Part shown: piece by piece, positions 55,362 through 63,108 of the stretch | How positions within the stretch are numbered: the stretch's first letter is position 1 | Layout of the letters: every line of letters begins with the position of its first letter | DNA from: Streptomyces echinatus | Lineage (GTDB): Bacteria > Actinomycetota > Actinomycetes > Streptomycetales > Streptomycetaceae | DNA: 64,000 nucleotides | NCBI RefSeq assembly: GCF_014203595.1 | Contig: NZ_JACHJK010000004.1 | Location: 310,001-374,000 of the forward strand | Reading direction: 5' to 3' | Notes under the pieces: model-generated | The model's input: the letters and a program-made list of their open reading frames with translations, nothing else | Databases searched by the model: none | Told to the model about the DNA's origin: nothing | Position numbers and translations under genes: made by a program

Positions 55362-56321
55362 ATGCGCATCCGTACGACCCTCACGGTGGCCGCCGGAGCA
55401 TCCGCGCTCGCGTTGCTGACCGGCTGCGGCGCCGCCGACATGACCAAACAGGCCAGCCCGTTCGCGAACGCCCGGGGCGCGAAGACGGTCACCCTGTCCG
55501 TGCAGTCCTGGGTGGGCGCGCAGTCCAACGTGGCCGTCGCCCAGTACCTGCTGGAGCACAAGCTCGGCTACCGCGTCGACACCGTCCAGGTCGACGAGGT
55601 GCCCGCGTGGGACGCGCTCAGCCAGGGCCGGGTCGACGCCCTCCTGGAGGACTGGGGCCACCCGGACCAGGAGAAGCGGTACGTCGAGGACAAGAAGACG
55701 ATCGCGCGCGGCGGCGACCTCGGGGTCACCGGTCACATCGGCTGGTTCGTCCCGGCGTACCTGGCGAAGCAGCACCCGGACATCACGGACTGGAGGAACC
55801 TGAACAAGTACGCCTCGCTGTTCCGCACCCCGGAGAGCGGCGGCAAGGGCCAGCTGATGGACGGCTCCCCGTCCTACGTCACCAACGACAAGGCCCTGGT
55901 GAAGAACCTGAAGCTGGACTACCAGGTCGTCTTCGCCGGTTCCGAGGCGGCGCAGATCACCCAGATGAAGCAGTTCGCCAAGGAGAAGAAGCCCTTCCTG
56001 ACCTACTGGTACTCACCCCAGTGGCTGTTCCAGAAGGTGCCCATGACGGAGGTGAAGCTGCCGCCGTACAAGGAGGGCTGCGACGCGGACGCGGCGAAGG
56101 TCGCCTGTTCCTACCCGCACACCCCGCTGCAGAAGTACCTCAACGCCGACTTCGCGCACTCCGGCGGCAAGGCCGCGGACTTCCTGAAGAAGTTCCGCTG
56201 GACGACGCGGGACCAGAACGAGGTCTCCCTGATGATCGCCGAGCAGAAGCTCAGCCCGCAGGAGGCGGCGGGGAAGTGGGTGGACAGCCACCCCGACGTG
56301 TGGAAGAAGTGGCTGTCCTGA
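55362..56321 (+). CDS. Glycine betaine ABC transporter substrate-binding lipoprotein (OpuAC-like)
   Basis: This 319-residue protein starts at ATG 55362 after GGGAG. A lipoprotein signal with lipobox LLTGC (C22) precedes the OpuAC fold: VTLSVQSWVGAQSNVAVAQYLLEHKLGY, VDALLEDWG, GHIGWFVPAYLAKQ, and tryptophans typical of the aromatic cage that binds quaternary ammonium (W at YWYSPQWLFQ and WVGAQ). It delivers glycine betaine or a related compound to the permease. It closes the operon; a hairpin (56322-56344) follows directly. Confidence 0.94.
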   Translation: MRIRTTLTVAAGASALALLTGCGAADMTKQASPFANARGAKTVTLSVQSWVGAQSNVAVAQYLLEHKLGYRVDTVQVDEVPAWDALSQGRVDALLEDWGHPDQEKRYVEDKKTIARGGDLGVTGHIGWFVPAYLAKQHPDITDWRNLNKYASLFRTPESGGKGQLMDGSPSYVTNDKALVKNLKLDYQVVFAGSEAAQITQMKQFAKEKKPFLTYWYSPQWLFQKVPMTEVKLPPYKEGCDADAAKVACSYPHTPLQKYLNADFAHSGGKAADFLKKFRWTTRDQNEVSLMIAEQKLSPQEAAGKWVDSHPDVWKKWLS

Positions 56322-56344
56322 CCGGCCTCACGGCAGCAGGCCGG
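56322..56344. terminator. Short hairpin between convergent genes
   Basis: CCGGCCT (56322-56328) and AGGCCGG (56338-56344) form a 7-bp stem with a 9-nt loop that overlaps the stop of the opposite gene. It may end the betaine operon transcript. Confidence 0.5.
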
Positions 56345-57050
56345 CCGCGATCTCCCGCAGCGCGGCCGCGGCCCGCCGCTGGAGGCCCGGCCCGAACGTG
56401 ACGCGGGTGGCCCCGAGTTCGCCGAGCGCGGCGGGCGAGGGGCCGTCCCCGTCCAGCCGGGCCAGCAGGTTCAGCGGGCCCTCGATCCCGGACCGCAGCA
56501 GCGGCACCAGGGCCGGCGGGGCCAGGATCGGGTACACGCAGTCGGCGCCCGCGGCGCGGTACAGCGCGGCCCGCTCGATGGCCCGTTCGGGGTCACCGTC
56601 GCCGTGGACGAAGACGTCGACGCGGGCGTTGACGAACAACGCGTCGGCGGCCGCGGCGCGCACCTCGGCGAGGTACCCGGCGTGCTCGCGCGGGTCCTTG
56701 AGGACACCTCCGGCGGAGTCCTCGAGGTTGCAGCCGACCGCGCCCGCCTCCAGCAGCCGCTCGACCAGTTCCCGCGGCGCGAGCCCGTAGCCGCCCTCGA
56801 CGTCCGCCGACACCGGCACGTCCACCGCCCGCGCGATCCGGGCGACCGCCGCGAACATCTCGTCGGCCGGGGTGTCCCCGTCCTCGTAGCCGAGCGAGGC
56901 GGCCACGCCCGCGCTCGGCGTGGCCAGCGCCGGGAACCCGGCCGCCACGAGGACCCGCGCCGCGGCCGCGTCCCACGGTCCGGGCAGCACCAGTGGATCG
57001 CCGTGGGGGCGTCCCCGGTGCAGGGCGCGGAACGCCTCCGCCTTGCTCAC
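56328..57050 (-). CDS. Isocitrate lyase / PEP mutase superfamily protein
   Basis: This 240-residue protein starts at GTG 57050, overlapping the upstream gene by 4 bp. It has the alpha/beta barrel of the ICL/PEPM superfamily: VLPGPWDAAAARVLVAAGFPALATPSAGVA, then DVPVSADVEGGYG with the metal-binding acidic pair, GCNLEDSAGG, and VNARVDVFVHGDGDPERAIERAALYRAAGAD. The catalytic KKCGH loop of true isocitrate lyases is absent, as in PEP-mutase-like hydrolases or methylisocitrate-lyase relatives. Substrate unknown. It is coupled to the AhpD-like gene, so both probably serve one pathway or stress response. Confidence 0.88.
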   Translation of the reverse strand: MSKAEAFRALHRGRPHGDPLVLPGPWDAAAARVLVAAGFPALATPSAGVAASLGYEDGDTPADEMFAAVARIARAVDVPVSADVEGGYGLAPRELVERLLEAGAVGCNLEDSAGGVLKDPREHAGYLAEVRAAAADALFVNARVDVFVHGDGDPERAIERAALYRAAGADCVYPILAPPALVPLLRSGIEGPLNLLARLDGDGPSPAALGELGATRVTFGPGLQRRAAAALREIAAGLLP

Positions 57051-57559
57051 TTGTACTGGCCCGGCTGGTAGTGGCCCGGGACCATCCGCGTGCTCACACC
57101 GAACCGGTTCCAGGCGTTGATCACGGTGATCGCGGCGAGCAGCTGGGCCAGCTCGGCCTCCTCGAAGTGCCCGGCGGCCTTCGCGTACACCTCGTCGGGC
57201 ACGAAACCGTCGGTCAGCACGGTGACCGCCTCGGTCAGCTCGATCGCCGCCAGCTCCTTGGCCGTGTAGAAGTGCCGCGACTCCTCCCACGCGCTGAGCT
57301 GCATGATCCGCTCGACGCTCTCGCCGGCCGCGAGGGCGTCCTTGGTGTGCATGTCGAGGCAGAATGCGCAGTGGTTGAGCTGCGAGGCGCGGATCTTCAC
57401 CAGCTCGTACAGCTTGGGGTCCAGCCCCTGCCTGGCGGCGGTCTCCAGTCGGATCATGGCCTTGTAGACGTCGGGTGCGTGCTCGGCCCAGTTCAGCCGG
57501 GGGGTGTGCTCGGGGGCGTACTCGACGGTGTCCTGTGCGGTGTTCTGTGCAGTACTCAT
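57047..57559 (-). CDS. Carboxymuconolactone decarboxylase family (AhpD-like) protein
   Basis: This 170-residue protein starts at ATG 57559 (MSTAQNTAQDTVEY). The frame extends 20 residues further, but a TAGGGT -10-like box lies nine bases before this ATG. The AhpD core contains the redox pair C-x-x-C in LNHCAFCLDMHTKDAL with the following His, the peroxidase-type CMD signature. Such proteins act as alkylhydroperoxidase partners or thiol peroxidases. The gene is divergent from the MocR regulator with 47 bp between starts, so that regulator probably controls this operon of two genes. Confidence 0.9.
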   Translation of the reverse strand: MSTAQNTAQDTVEYAPEHTPRLNWAEHAPDVYKAMIRLETAARQGLDPKLYELVKIRASQLNHCAFCLDMHTKDALAAGESVERIMQLSAWEESRHFYTAKELAAIELTEAVTVLTDGFVPDEVYAKAAGHFEEAELAQLLAAITVINAWNRFGVSTRMVPGHYQPGQYK

Positions 57560-57606
57560 GCACTCGACCCTAGGGGCCGGGCAGCCCAGGAGTATGGTCC
57601 ATTTCC

Positions 57607-59097
57607 ATGGCGAATTCATGGGCCACTTTGGGCGTCGACCTGCACCTGGAACCGATCGGCCCGGGGGGCCTGCGCCGGGGCCTGACCGACGCGCTGCGCG
57701 ACGCCGTCCGCTCCGGCCGGCTCGCCCCCGCCACCCGGCTGCCGTCCTCCCGGAGCCTTGCCGCCGACCTCGGCATCGCCCGCAACACCGTGGCCGAGGC
57801 GTACGCCGACCTGGTGGCGGAGGGCTGGCTCACCGCCAGGCAGGGCTCCGGCACCCGGGTGGCGCCCGGCGTGCCCGGCGGGACGGAGCGGCCCGCCGAG
57901 CCGGGCACGCCCACCGGGTCAGGCACGCCCACCGGGTCAGGCACGCCGGCCGGTACCGGCACGCCCGCCGGCCCGGCGCAGCCCGCCCGCGCCCGCCCGC
58001 CCCGGCGCACCCCTGTCCTGCGCCCGGCCTATGACCTCGTCCCCGGCAGCCCCGACCTCGCCGCCTTCCCGCGCACCGAGTGGCTCAAGGCCGCCCGCCG
58101 GGCGCTGACCACGGCCCCCTTCCACGCCCTCGGCTACGGCGACCCGCGCGGCCGGCCCGAACTGCGCACCGCCCTCGCCGGCTACCTCGCCCGCGCCCGC
58201 GGGGTGCGCGCCGACCCCGGGACCATCGTGATCACCGCGGGCTTCTCGCACGCCCTGGGCATCCTCGGCGGGGTGCTGCGGGCGCGCGGAGTGCGGACGG
58301 CGGCGGTGGAGTCGTACGGGCTGGACGTCCACTGGGCGCTGCTGCGGAAGGCGGGGCTGGCCACGCCCGCGCTGCCGTTCGACGGATTCGGCACCGATCC
58401 CGGTGAGCCGGGGGAGGCGGGCGCGGTGCTGCTGACGCCGGCGCACCAGTTCCCGATGGGCACGGCCCTGCACCCCGACCGGCGGGCGGCCGTCGTGGCC
58501 TGGGCACGGCGCACCGGCGGGCTGGTCCTGGAGGACGACTACGACGGGGAGTTCCGCTACGACCGCCAGCCCGTCGGCGCGTTGCAGGGCCTCGCCCCCG
58601 ACCGGGTCGTCTACCTGGGCACGGCCAGCAAGTCGCTCGCGCCGGGACTGCGGCTCGGCTGGATGGTGCTGCCGCCGGAGCTGGCGGAGGAGGCGGTCGC
58701 GGCCAAGGGCCGGGTGGACACCGTGGGCGTGCTGGATCAGCTCACCCTGGCGGACTTCCTCGCCTCCGGCGCGTACGACCGGCACGTCCGCTCCTCCCGG
58801 CTGCGCTACCGGCGCCGGCGCGACGCCCTGGCCGCCGCCGTGGCCGAGCGGGCGCCGGAGGTCCGGGTCACCGGGATCGCCGCCGGGCTGCACGCGGTGC
58901 TGCGGCTGCCGCCGGGCACCGAGGAGTCGGTGGTGCAGGCGGCGGCCTGGCAGGGACTGGCCCTGCACGGGCTGGCCTTCCACCGGCACCCGCGGGCCGT
59001 CGCCGACCCGCTGGACGCCCTGGTCGTCGGCTACGGCACCCCACCGGACAGCGCATGGACGGGAGCACTGGACGCCCTGTGCCGAGCACTGCCGTAG
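57607..59097 (+). CDS. MocR/PdxR-type GntR family regulator
   Basis: This 496-residue protein starts at ATG 57607. An N-terminal GntR winged helix (about 20-88: GPGGLRRGLTDALRDAVRSG, LPSSRSLAADLGIARNTVAE) is joined by a Gly-Thr-Pro linker with 18-bp tandem repeats (57902-57967) to a PLP-dependent aminotransferase-like domain (130-496). The PLP lysine K342 is present in GTASKSLAPGLRLGW, and the Asp/Tyr contacts in VLEDDYDGEFRYDRQP. MocR proteins sense an amino compound as its PLP adduct. It likely regulates the divergent AhpD/PEP-mutase pair. Confidence 0.94.
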   Translation: MANSWATLGVDLHLEPIGPGGLRRGLTDALRDAVRSGRLAPATRLPSSRSLAADLGIARNTVAEAYADLVAEGWLTARQGSGTRVAPGVPGGTERPAEPGTPTGSGTPTGSGTPAGTGTPAGPAQPARARPPRRTPVLRPAYDLVPGSPDLAAFPRTEWLKAARRALTTAPFHALGYGDPRGRPELRTALAGYLARARGVRADPGTIVITAGFSHALGILGGVLRARGVRTAAVESYGLDVHWALLRKAGLATPALPFDGFGTDPGEPGEAGAVLLTPAHQFPMGTALHPDRRAAVVAWARRTGGLVLEDDYDGEFRYDRQPVGALQGLAPDRVVYLGTASKSLAPGLRLGWMVLPPELAEEAVAAKGRVDTVGVLDQLTLADFLASGAYDRHVRSSRLRYRRRRDALAAAVAERAPEVRVTGIAAGLHAVLRLPPGTEESVVQAAAWQGLALHGLAFHRHPRAVADPLDALVVGYGTPPDSAWTGALDALCRALP

Positions 59098-59364
59098 GGG
59101 CCACGGCCACCGGGGCCCGGCTGCCGTCGGCCGCACCGACCCCGTCACCACCCGGGACCACCGTCGTGCCCGCCGGCCGCCGCGGCGGGGACCGGGGACG
59201 GGGAGCGGGAAGCGAGGCCGTCCGCATTGTTCGCTGCCCAGACGGTGATCAGGGCGCGGTGGGCGGTGGGCCGCCGGCCACCGTCCGCCGCCGTAGGGCC
59301 GCTCGCCGTCGCCGCGGGGGTCAGTGGCCGTCGGTCGCGGGGCGCGGGTGACGTCTCGCCGCTG

Positions 59365-60201
59365 TCACTCCTGGGTCACCGGTGCCTCCCCGAACCGGGC
59401 CAGGAGCAGTGCCCCCGCCACCGCGACCGCGAACCCCAGCGCCGCCAGCCAGGTCAGGCCCTCCCGGGTGCGGTCGCCGAGCCAGATCACGCCCACCGCC
59501 GCCGGGCCGATGGTCTCGCCGATGACTATCCCGGCCGTCGCCGTCGTCACCGAGCCCCGCTGCAGGGCCGAGGTGAGCAGCAGGAACGCGGCGCCGCCGC
59601 CGAGCAGCAGCGCGTACGTCGCCGGGTTGGCCAGCAGATCCGCCGGCCGCAGCGAGTCGATCAGCCGTACCGCCACCTCCACCACCCCGAACCCGCACCC
59701 GGCGCCGAGCCCCAGCAGCAATGCCCGGGTCCGTCCGGACAGCCGCCCGCCGATCCCGCCGAGCAGCAGCACACCGACCGCCGCCGCCACCATCGCGTAC
59801 CGCAGCCAGTCCGGCCCGCTCCGGTCGCCCTCGGTGCCCGCGGCCAGGCCCAGCATGGCCAGGCCCGCGCACACCACGCCCACCGCGGCCCACTCCAGCC
59901 CGCTCAGCCTGACCCGCAGCAGCCGCGCCGCCACCACCGCCGTCACCGCGAGGCTGGCCGCCAGCGCGGCGCCCACGGCGTAGATCGGCACGGACCGCAG
60001 GGCCGCGATCTGGAGCAGGAAGCCCACCCCGTCCAGTGCCAGACCGGCGATGTACCGCCACTGCCGCAGCGCCCGCAGCAGCAGTGCCGCGTCACCGCCC
60101 CCGCCGTCGGCGCCGGCCGCCCGTGCGGCCACCGCCTGCAACACCGTCGCCGTTCCGAAGCAGACCGCTGCGCCCAGGGCGCACACCATTCCAAATAGCA
60201 C
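59365..60201 (-). CDS. DMT/EamA-like membrane transporter
   Basis: This 278-residue protein starts at GTG 60201 (MLFGMVCALGAAVCFG); ATG 60189 is an in-frame alternative. Nine to ten transmembrane helices are visible, arranged as two repeats: the first begins VCALGAAVCFGTATVLQAVAA, the second near GAGCGFGVVEVAVRLI. Short basic loops follow the usual inside-positive rule. The EamA/DMT family exports metabolites or amino acids; the compound is unknown. The last gene before it is the MocR regulator, convergent, with 267 bp of spacer in which I see no gene or strong hairpin. Confidence 0.82.
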   Translation of the reverse strand: MLFGMVCALGAAVCFGTATVLQAVAARAAGADGGGGDAALLLRALRQWRYIAGLALDGVGFLLQIAALRSVPIYAVGAALAASLAVTAVVAARLLRVRLSGLEWAAVGVVCAGLAMLGLAAGTEGDRSGPDWLRYAMVAAAVGVLLLGGIGGRLSGRTRALLLGLGAGCGFGVVEVAVRLIDSLRPADLLANPATYALLLGGGAAFLLLTSALQRGSVTTATAGIVIGETIGPAAVGVIWLGDRTREGLTWLAALGFAVAVAGALLLARFGEAPVTQE

Positions 60202-60307
60202 GAAGTGACTTTAGACGAGCGCCCGATGGCGGCCCCGCTCTCGCGGGCCCGTACACCGATCCCTAGGCTGACCGCCGAACACGGCATCCGACGGGGGAGA
60301 CAGCACC

Positions 60308-60730
60308 ATGGCCAACACGCGCCGGCAACTTCGTTCCGGCACGGTCGTCCTCGGCGGCATGGGGCTGCTGGCGGCCGCGCTCACCGCCTGCTCGTCCGAC
60401 CCGGACAAGCGCTGCGTCGACCGCGACAGCTACCACCTCACCAAGGGCTACAAGGTCGTCGCCGACAAGAACTGCAAGGCCGGCACCGGGTCCTCAAGCG
60501 CCACGGGCCGGAAGAAGCCCGTCAAGAAGGGCGCCAAGAGGCCGGTCGACGCCGCCTGGTACTACGACGGCAAGGAGGACGACGGCTGGGTCGACGGCGG
60601 CTCGTTCACCAAGTCCGGCGGCGGCTCGGGCAGCGGCTCGTACGACGATGACGACGACAACCACAGCGGGAGCCACAGCGGAGTCCACCGCGGCGGCTTC
60701 GGCGGCGGCAAGGGCAGCTCCGGCGGCTGA
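60308..60730 (+). CDS. Lipoprotein with YgiB-like RGGFG tail
   Basis: This 140-residue protein starts at ATG 60308. The signal peptide ends with lipobox LTAC (C28), so it is exported and lipidated. The mature part has a small Cys pair (KRCVDRDSYHLTKGYKVVADKNC), a Lys-rich stretch, an aromatic segment AAWYYDGKEDDGWVDGGSF and a flexible acidic/Gly tail ending HRGGFGGGKGSSGG. The RGGFG near the C-terminus also ends enterobacterial YgiB (DUF1190), which sits directly before ygiC. Here the next gene, 14 bp downstream, is a YgiC-like ATP-grasp enzyme, so this is likely the actinobacterial counterpart of YgiB. Confidence 0.78.
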   Translation: MANTRRQLRSGTVVLGGMGLLAAALTACSSDPDKRCVDRDSYHLTKGYKVVADKNCKAGTGSSSATGRKKPVKKGAKRPVDAAWYYDGKEDDGWVDGGSFTKSGGGSGSGSYDDDDDNHSGSHSGVHRGGFGGGKGSSGG

Positions 60731-60744
60731 CCGGAGACGACCCC

Positions 60745-61929
60745 ATGGAACGCCGCACCCTGACGCCCCGCCCCGGCTGGCAGCAGACCGTCGAGGAACA
60801 GGGGCTCGTCTACCCGCTCACCCGTCACCCCGACGGCTCCCTGCGCCCCTACTGGGACGAGAGCGCGTACTACGTCTTCTCCCTCGACGAGGTCGAGGCG
60901 CTGGAGGAGACCGTCGAGGAGCTGCACCGCATGTGCCTCGCGGCGGCCGGGCACATGGTGGCCGAGGACCGGCTCGCCGACCTCGGCATCACCGATCCGC
61001 GGGTGGCCGCGGCGGTCACCGAGTCCTGGCGCCGACGTGCCGAACTCCCGTCCCTGTACGGCCGTTTCGACCTGCGCTACGACGGTGCGGGACCGGCGAA
61101 ACTCCTGGAGTACAACGCCGACACCCCCACCTCACTGGTCGAGGCCGCCTCCCCGCAGTGGTTCTGGATGGAGGACCGCTTCCCCGGCGCCGACCAGTGG
61201 AACTCCCTGCACGAACGGCTGGTCGACGCCTGGCGTGCGCAGGCAGCCCTCCTCCCGCCCGGCAGCCCGCTGCACTTCGCGCACTCCGCGGTCGACGAAC
61301 TCGGCGAGGACCTGATGACGGTCGCCTATCTGAAGGAGACCGCCGAACAGGCCGGCCTGGCCACGGACTGGCTCGCCATGGAGGAGATCGGCTGGGACAC
61401 CCTCTCCGGCCGCTTCGTCGACAACCAGCTCCGTTTCATCCGCGGCATCTTCAAGCTCTACCCCTGGGAATGGCTCACGACGGACGCATTCGCCGGGCAC
61501 GTCCTGGACACCCTCGACAACGGCGGCGGCACCGGCAGCACCCTGTGGATCGAACCCGCCTGGAAGATGCTGCTCAGCAACAAGGCCCTGCTGGCGATCC
61601 TCTGGGAGCTGTACCCCGGCCACCCCAACCTCCTCCCCGCCTACCTGGACGGCCCCCGCGAGCTGGCCGGGACGGCCGGCTACGTCGCCAAGCCCCTGCT
61701 CGGCCGCGAGGGCGAGGGCGTCACCGTGCACGAGCCGGGATCGCCGCCCGTGCTCCGTGACGAGCCCTGCTGCTACCAGCAGCTGGCCCCCCTGCCCGTC
61801 TTCGACGGCAACCACGTCGTCCTCGGCGCCTGGGTCGTCCGCGACGAGTCGGCCGGCCTCGGCATCCGCGAGTCCACGGGCCTGATCACGGACGAGTACG
61901 CCCGCTTCCTGCCCCACGTGATCCTCTAG
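60745..61929 (+). CDS. Glutathionylspermidine synthase-like ATP-grasp enzyme (YgiC-like)
   Basis: This 394-residue protein starts at ATG 60745 (MERRTLTPRPGWQQTVEEQG). The family signatures are present: FDLRYDGAGPAKLLEYNADTPTSL, SPQWFW, ELGEDLMTVAYLKETAEQAG, KLYPWEWLTTDAF, WIEPAWKMLLSNKALLAILWELYPGHPNLLPAY, and YVAKPLLGREGEGV, which binds ATP. The order matches YgiC/YjfC, the stand-alone synthetase half of glutathionylspermidine synthase. It should form an amide bond using ATP. Streptomyces make mycothiol rather than glutathione, so the substrates must differ from the enterobacterial ones. The lipoprotein just upstream may be the protein substrate. Confidence 0.9.
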   Translation: MERRTLTPRPGWQQTVEEQGLVYPLTRHPDGSLRPYWDESAYYVFSLDEVEALEETVEELHRMCLAAAGHMVAEDRLADLGITDPRVAAAVTESWRRRAELPSLYGRFDLRYDGAGPAKLLEYNADTPTSLVEAASPQWFWMEDRFPGADQWNSLHERLVDAWRAQAALLPPGSPLHFAHSAVDELGEDLMTVAYLKETAEQAGLATDWLAMEEIGWDTLSGRFVDNQLRFIRGIFKLYPWEWLTTDAFAGHVLDTLDNGGGTGSTLWIEPAWKMLLSNKALLAILWELYPGHPNLLPAYLDGPRELAGTAGYVAKPLLGREGEGVTVHEPGSPPVLRDEPCCYQQLAPLPVFDGNHVVLGAWVVRDESAGLGIRESTGLITDEYARFLPHVIL

Positions 61930-61977
61930 GGCCTCTCAACTCCTCCGCCCGGCACGGCCGTCGGCCCTAAGGGGTGC

Positions 61978-62547
61978 TCACCGCCGGTCTCCGAGCAGCC
62001 GCTCCACGGCCGCGCGGGCGTGTCGCGCGGCGGCCGGGTCGGTGTGGACGCCGGCCGTGACGATGGCTCCCTCCGCGAGGAGGTGCACCGCTTCGGCCAC
62101 CGGTGCGCCGGTGGCGCGCACCCACGCCGTGAGCTGGTCGTGGAAGGCCCGCTTGTGGGACCGGACCTCGGCCAGGACCGGCTCGGACGACGAGCCGAGT
62201 TCGCCGTGGGCGTTGATCCAGGCACAGCCGCGGAAGCCGGGCTCGGCGAACCAGGCGGCGAGCCAGTCGAAGACGGCGAGGACCCGCTCGCGGGGGTCGG
62301 CAACGCTCTCCACGTACGCGGTCAGGCTCGCGCGCCAGCGCCGGTCGCGCCGCCGGAGCACGGCGACCACGAGGTCCTCCTTGGTCGCGAAGAGCCGGTA
62401 GATCCGCTTCAGGGGCAGTCCGGAGGCTTCCCTGACCCGGTCCATGCCGACGGCCTGGATGCCGTGCGCGTAGAACAGCCTCTCCGCCGTGTCCAGGAGC
62501 GCTTCGCGGTCCAGCCGGGTCTGTGCCTCGGTGATGGGGGCGGGCAT
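61978..62547 (-). CDS. TetR/AcrR family transcriptional regulator
   Basis: This 189-residue regulator starts at ATG 62547. The TetR HTH is at about 14-60: REALLDTAERLFYAHGIQAVGMDRVREASGLPLKRIYRLFATKEDL. The ligand-binding helices follow, with CAWINAHGELG typical of the group related to TetR_C_6/LmrA regulators. It is divergent from the DUF1348 gene; two palindromes GAGAACG-NN-CGTTCTC lie between (62564-62614), so it should repress both itself and its neighbour and be released by an unknown ligand. Confidence 0.93.
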   Translation of the reverse strand: MPAPITEAQTRLDREALLDTAERLFYAHGIQAVGMDRVREASGLPLKRIYRLFATKEDLVVAVLRRRDRRWRASLTAYVESVADPRERVLAVFDWLAAWFAEPGFRGCAWINAHGELGSSSEPVLAEVRSHKRAFHDQLTAWVRATGAPVAEAVHLLAEGAIVTAGVHTDPAAARHARAAVERLLGDRR

Positions 62548-62563
62548 CGGGGCTCCTTGCGCT

Positions 62564-62579
62564 GAGAACGGGCGTTCTC
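62564..62579. promoter_or_regulatory. TetR operator, copy 1
   Basis: GAGAACGGGCGTTCTC is a near-perfect 16-bp palindrome (7-bp arms) immediately upstream of the TetR-family gene. Confidence 0.8.
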
Positions 62580-62598
62580 TATCTTAGTCGCATCGATG

Positions 62599-62614
62599 GA
62601 GAACGCTCGTTCTC
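62599..62614. promoter_or_regulatory. TetR operator, copy 2
   Basis: GAGAACGCTCGTTCTC is the second copy, identical in both 7-bp arms, 17 bp before GTG 62631. The two centres are 35 bp apart, about three and a half helical turns. Confidence 0.8.
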
Positions 62615-62630
62615 GACCTAGGAGGTCGCC

Positions 62631-63092
62631 GTGCCCGAAGGCCGCCCGCCCTGCCCGCCGTTCACCTTGGAGACCGCCCGCCGGAAGGTGCAGGCGGCCG
62701 AGGACGCCTGGAACACCCGCGACCCCCACCGGGTGGCTCTGGCCTACACGCCGGACTCCGTCTGGCGGAACCGGGACCGGTTCATCACCGGACGGGAGGA
62801 GATCGTGGCCTTCCTGACCGAGAAATGGCAGCGCGAGCTGGACTACGCGCTGCGCAAGAGCCTCTGGGACTTCCACGGCGACCGCATCGCCGTCCGCTTC
62901 CAGTACGAGTGCCACGACGCCGACGGCCGGTGGTGGCGCTCCTACGGCAACGAGCTGTGGGAGTTCGACGAGCACGGCCTGATGCGCCGCCGCGAGGCCA
63001 GCATCAACGACGTGCCCATCGACGAGGCCGACCGGCGCATCTTCGGTCCCCGGCCGGCCGGCCGGCACGGCACCGACATCCCGCTGCACTGA
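62631..63092 (+). CDS. DUF1348 / NTF2-like (SnoaL-fold) protein
   Basis: This 153-residue protein starts at GTG 62631 after a perfect AGGAGGT ribosome site. The sequence [44 protein letters not shown] and [33 protein letters not shown] is the DUF1348 family, a small cone-shaped NTF2-like fold. Such proteins are common TetR targets; some act on small hydrophobic compounds, but no activity is established. It is controlled by the twin operators shared with the TetR gene and convergent with the aminotransferase gene. Confidence 0.9.
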   Translation: MPEGRPPCPPFTLETARRKVQAAEDAWNTRDPHRVALAYTPDSVWRNRDRFITGREEIVAFLTEKWQRELDYALRKSLWDFHGDRIAVRFQYECHDADGRWWRSYGNELWEFDEHGLMRRREASINDVPIDEADRRIFGPRPAGRHGTDIPLH

Positions 63093-63108
63093 CACGCCGC
63101 CGCGCCGG

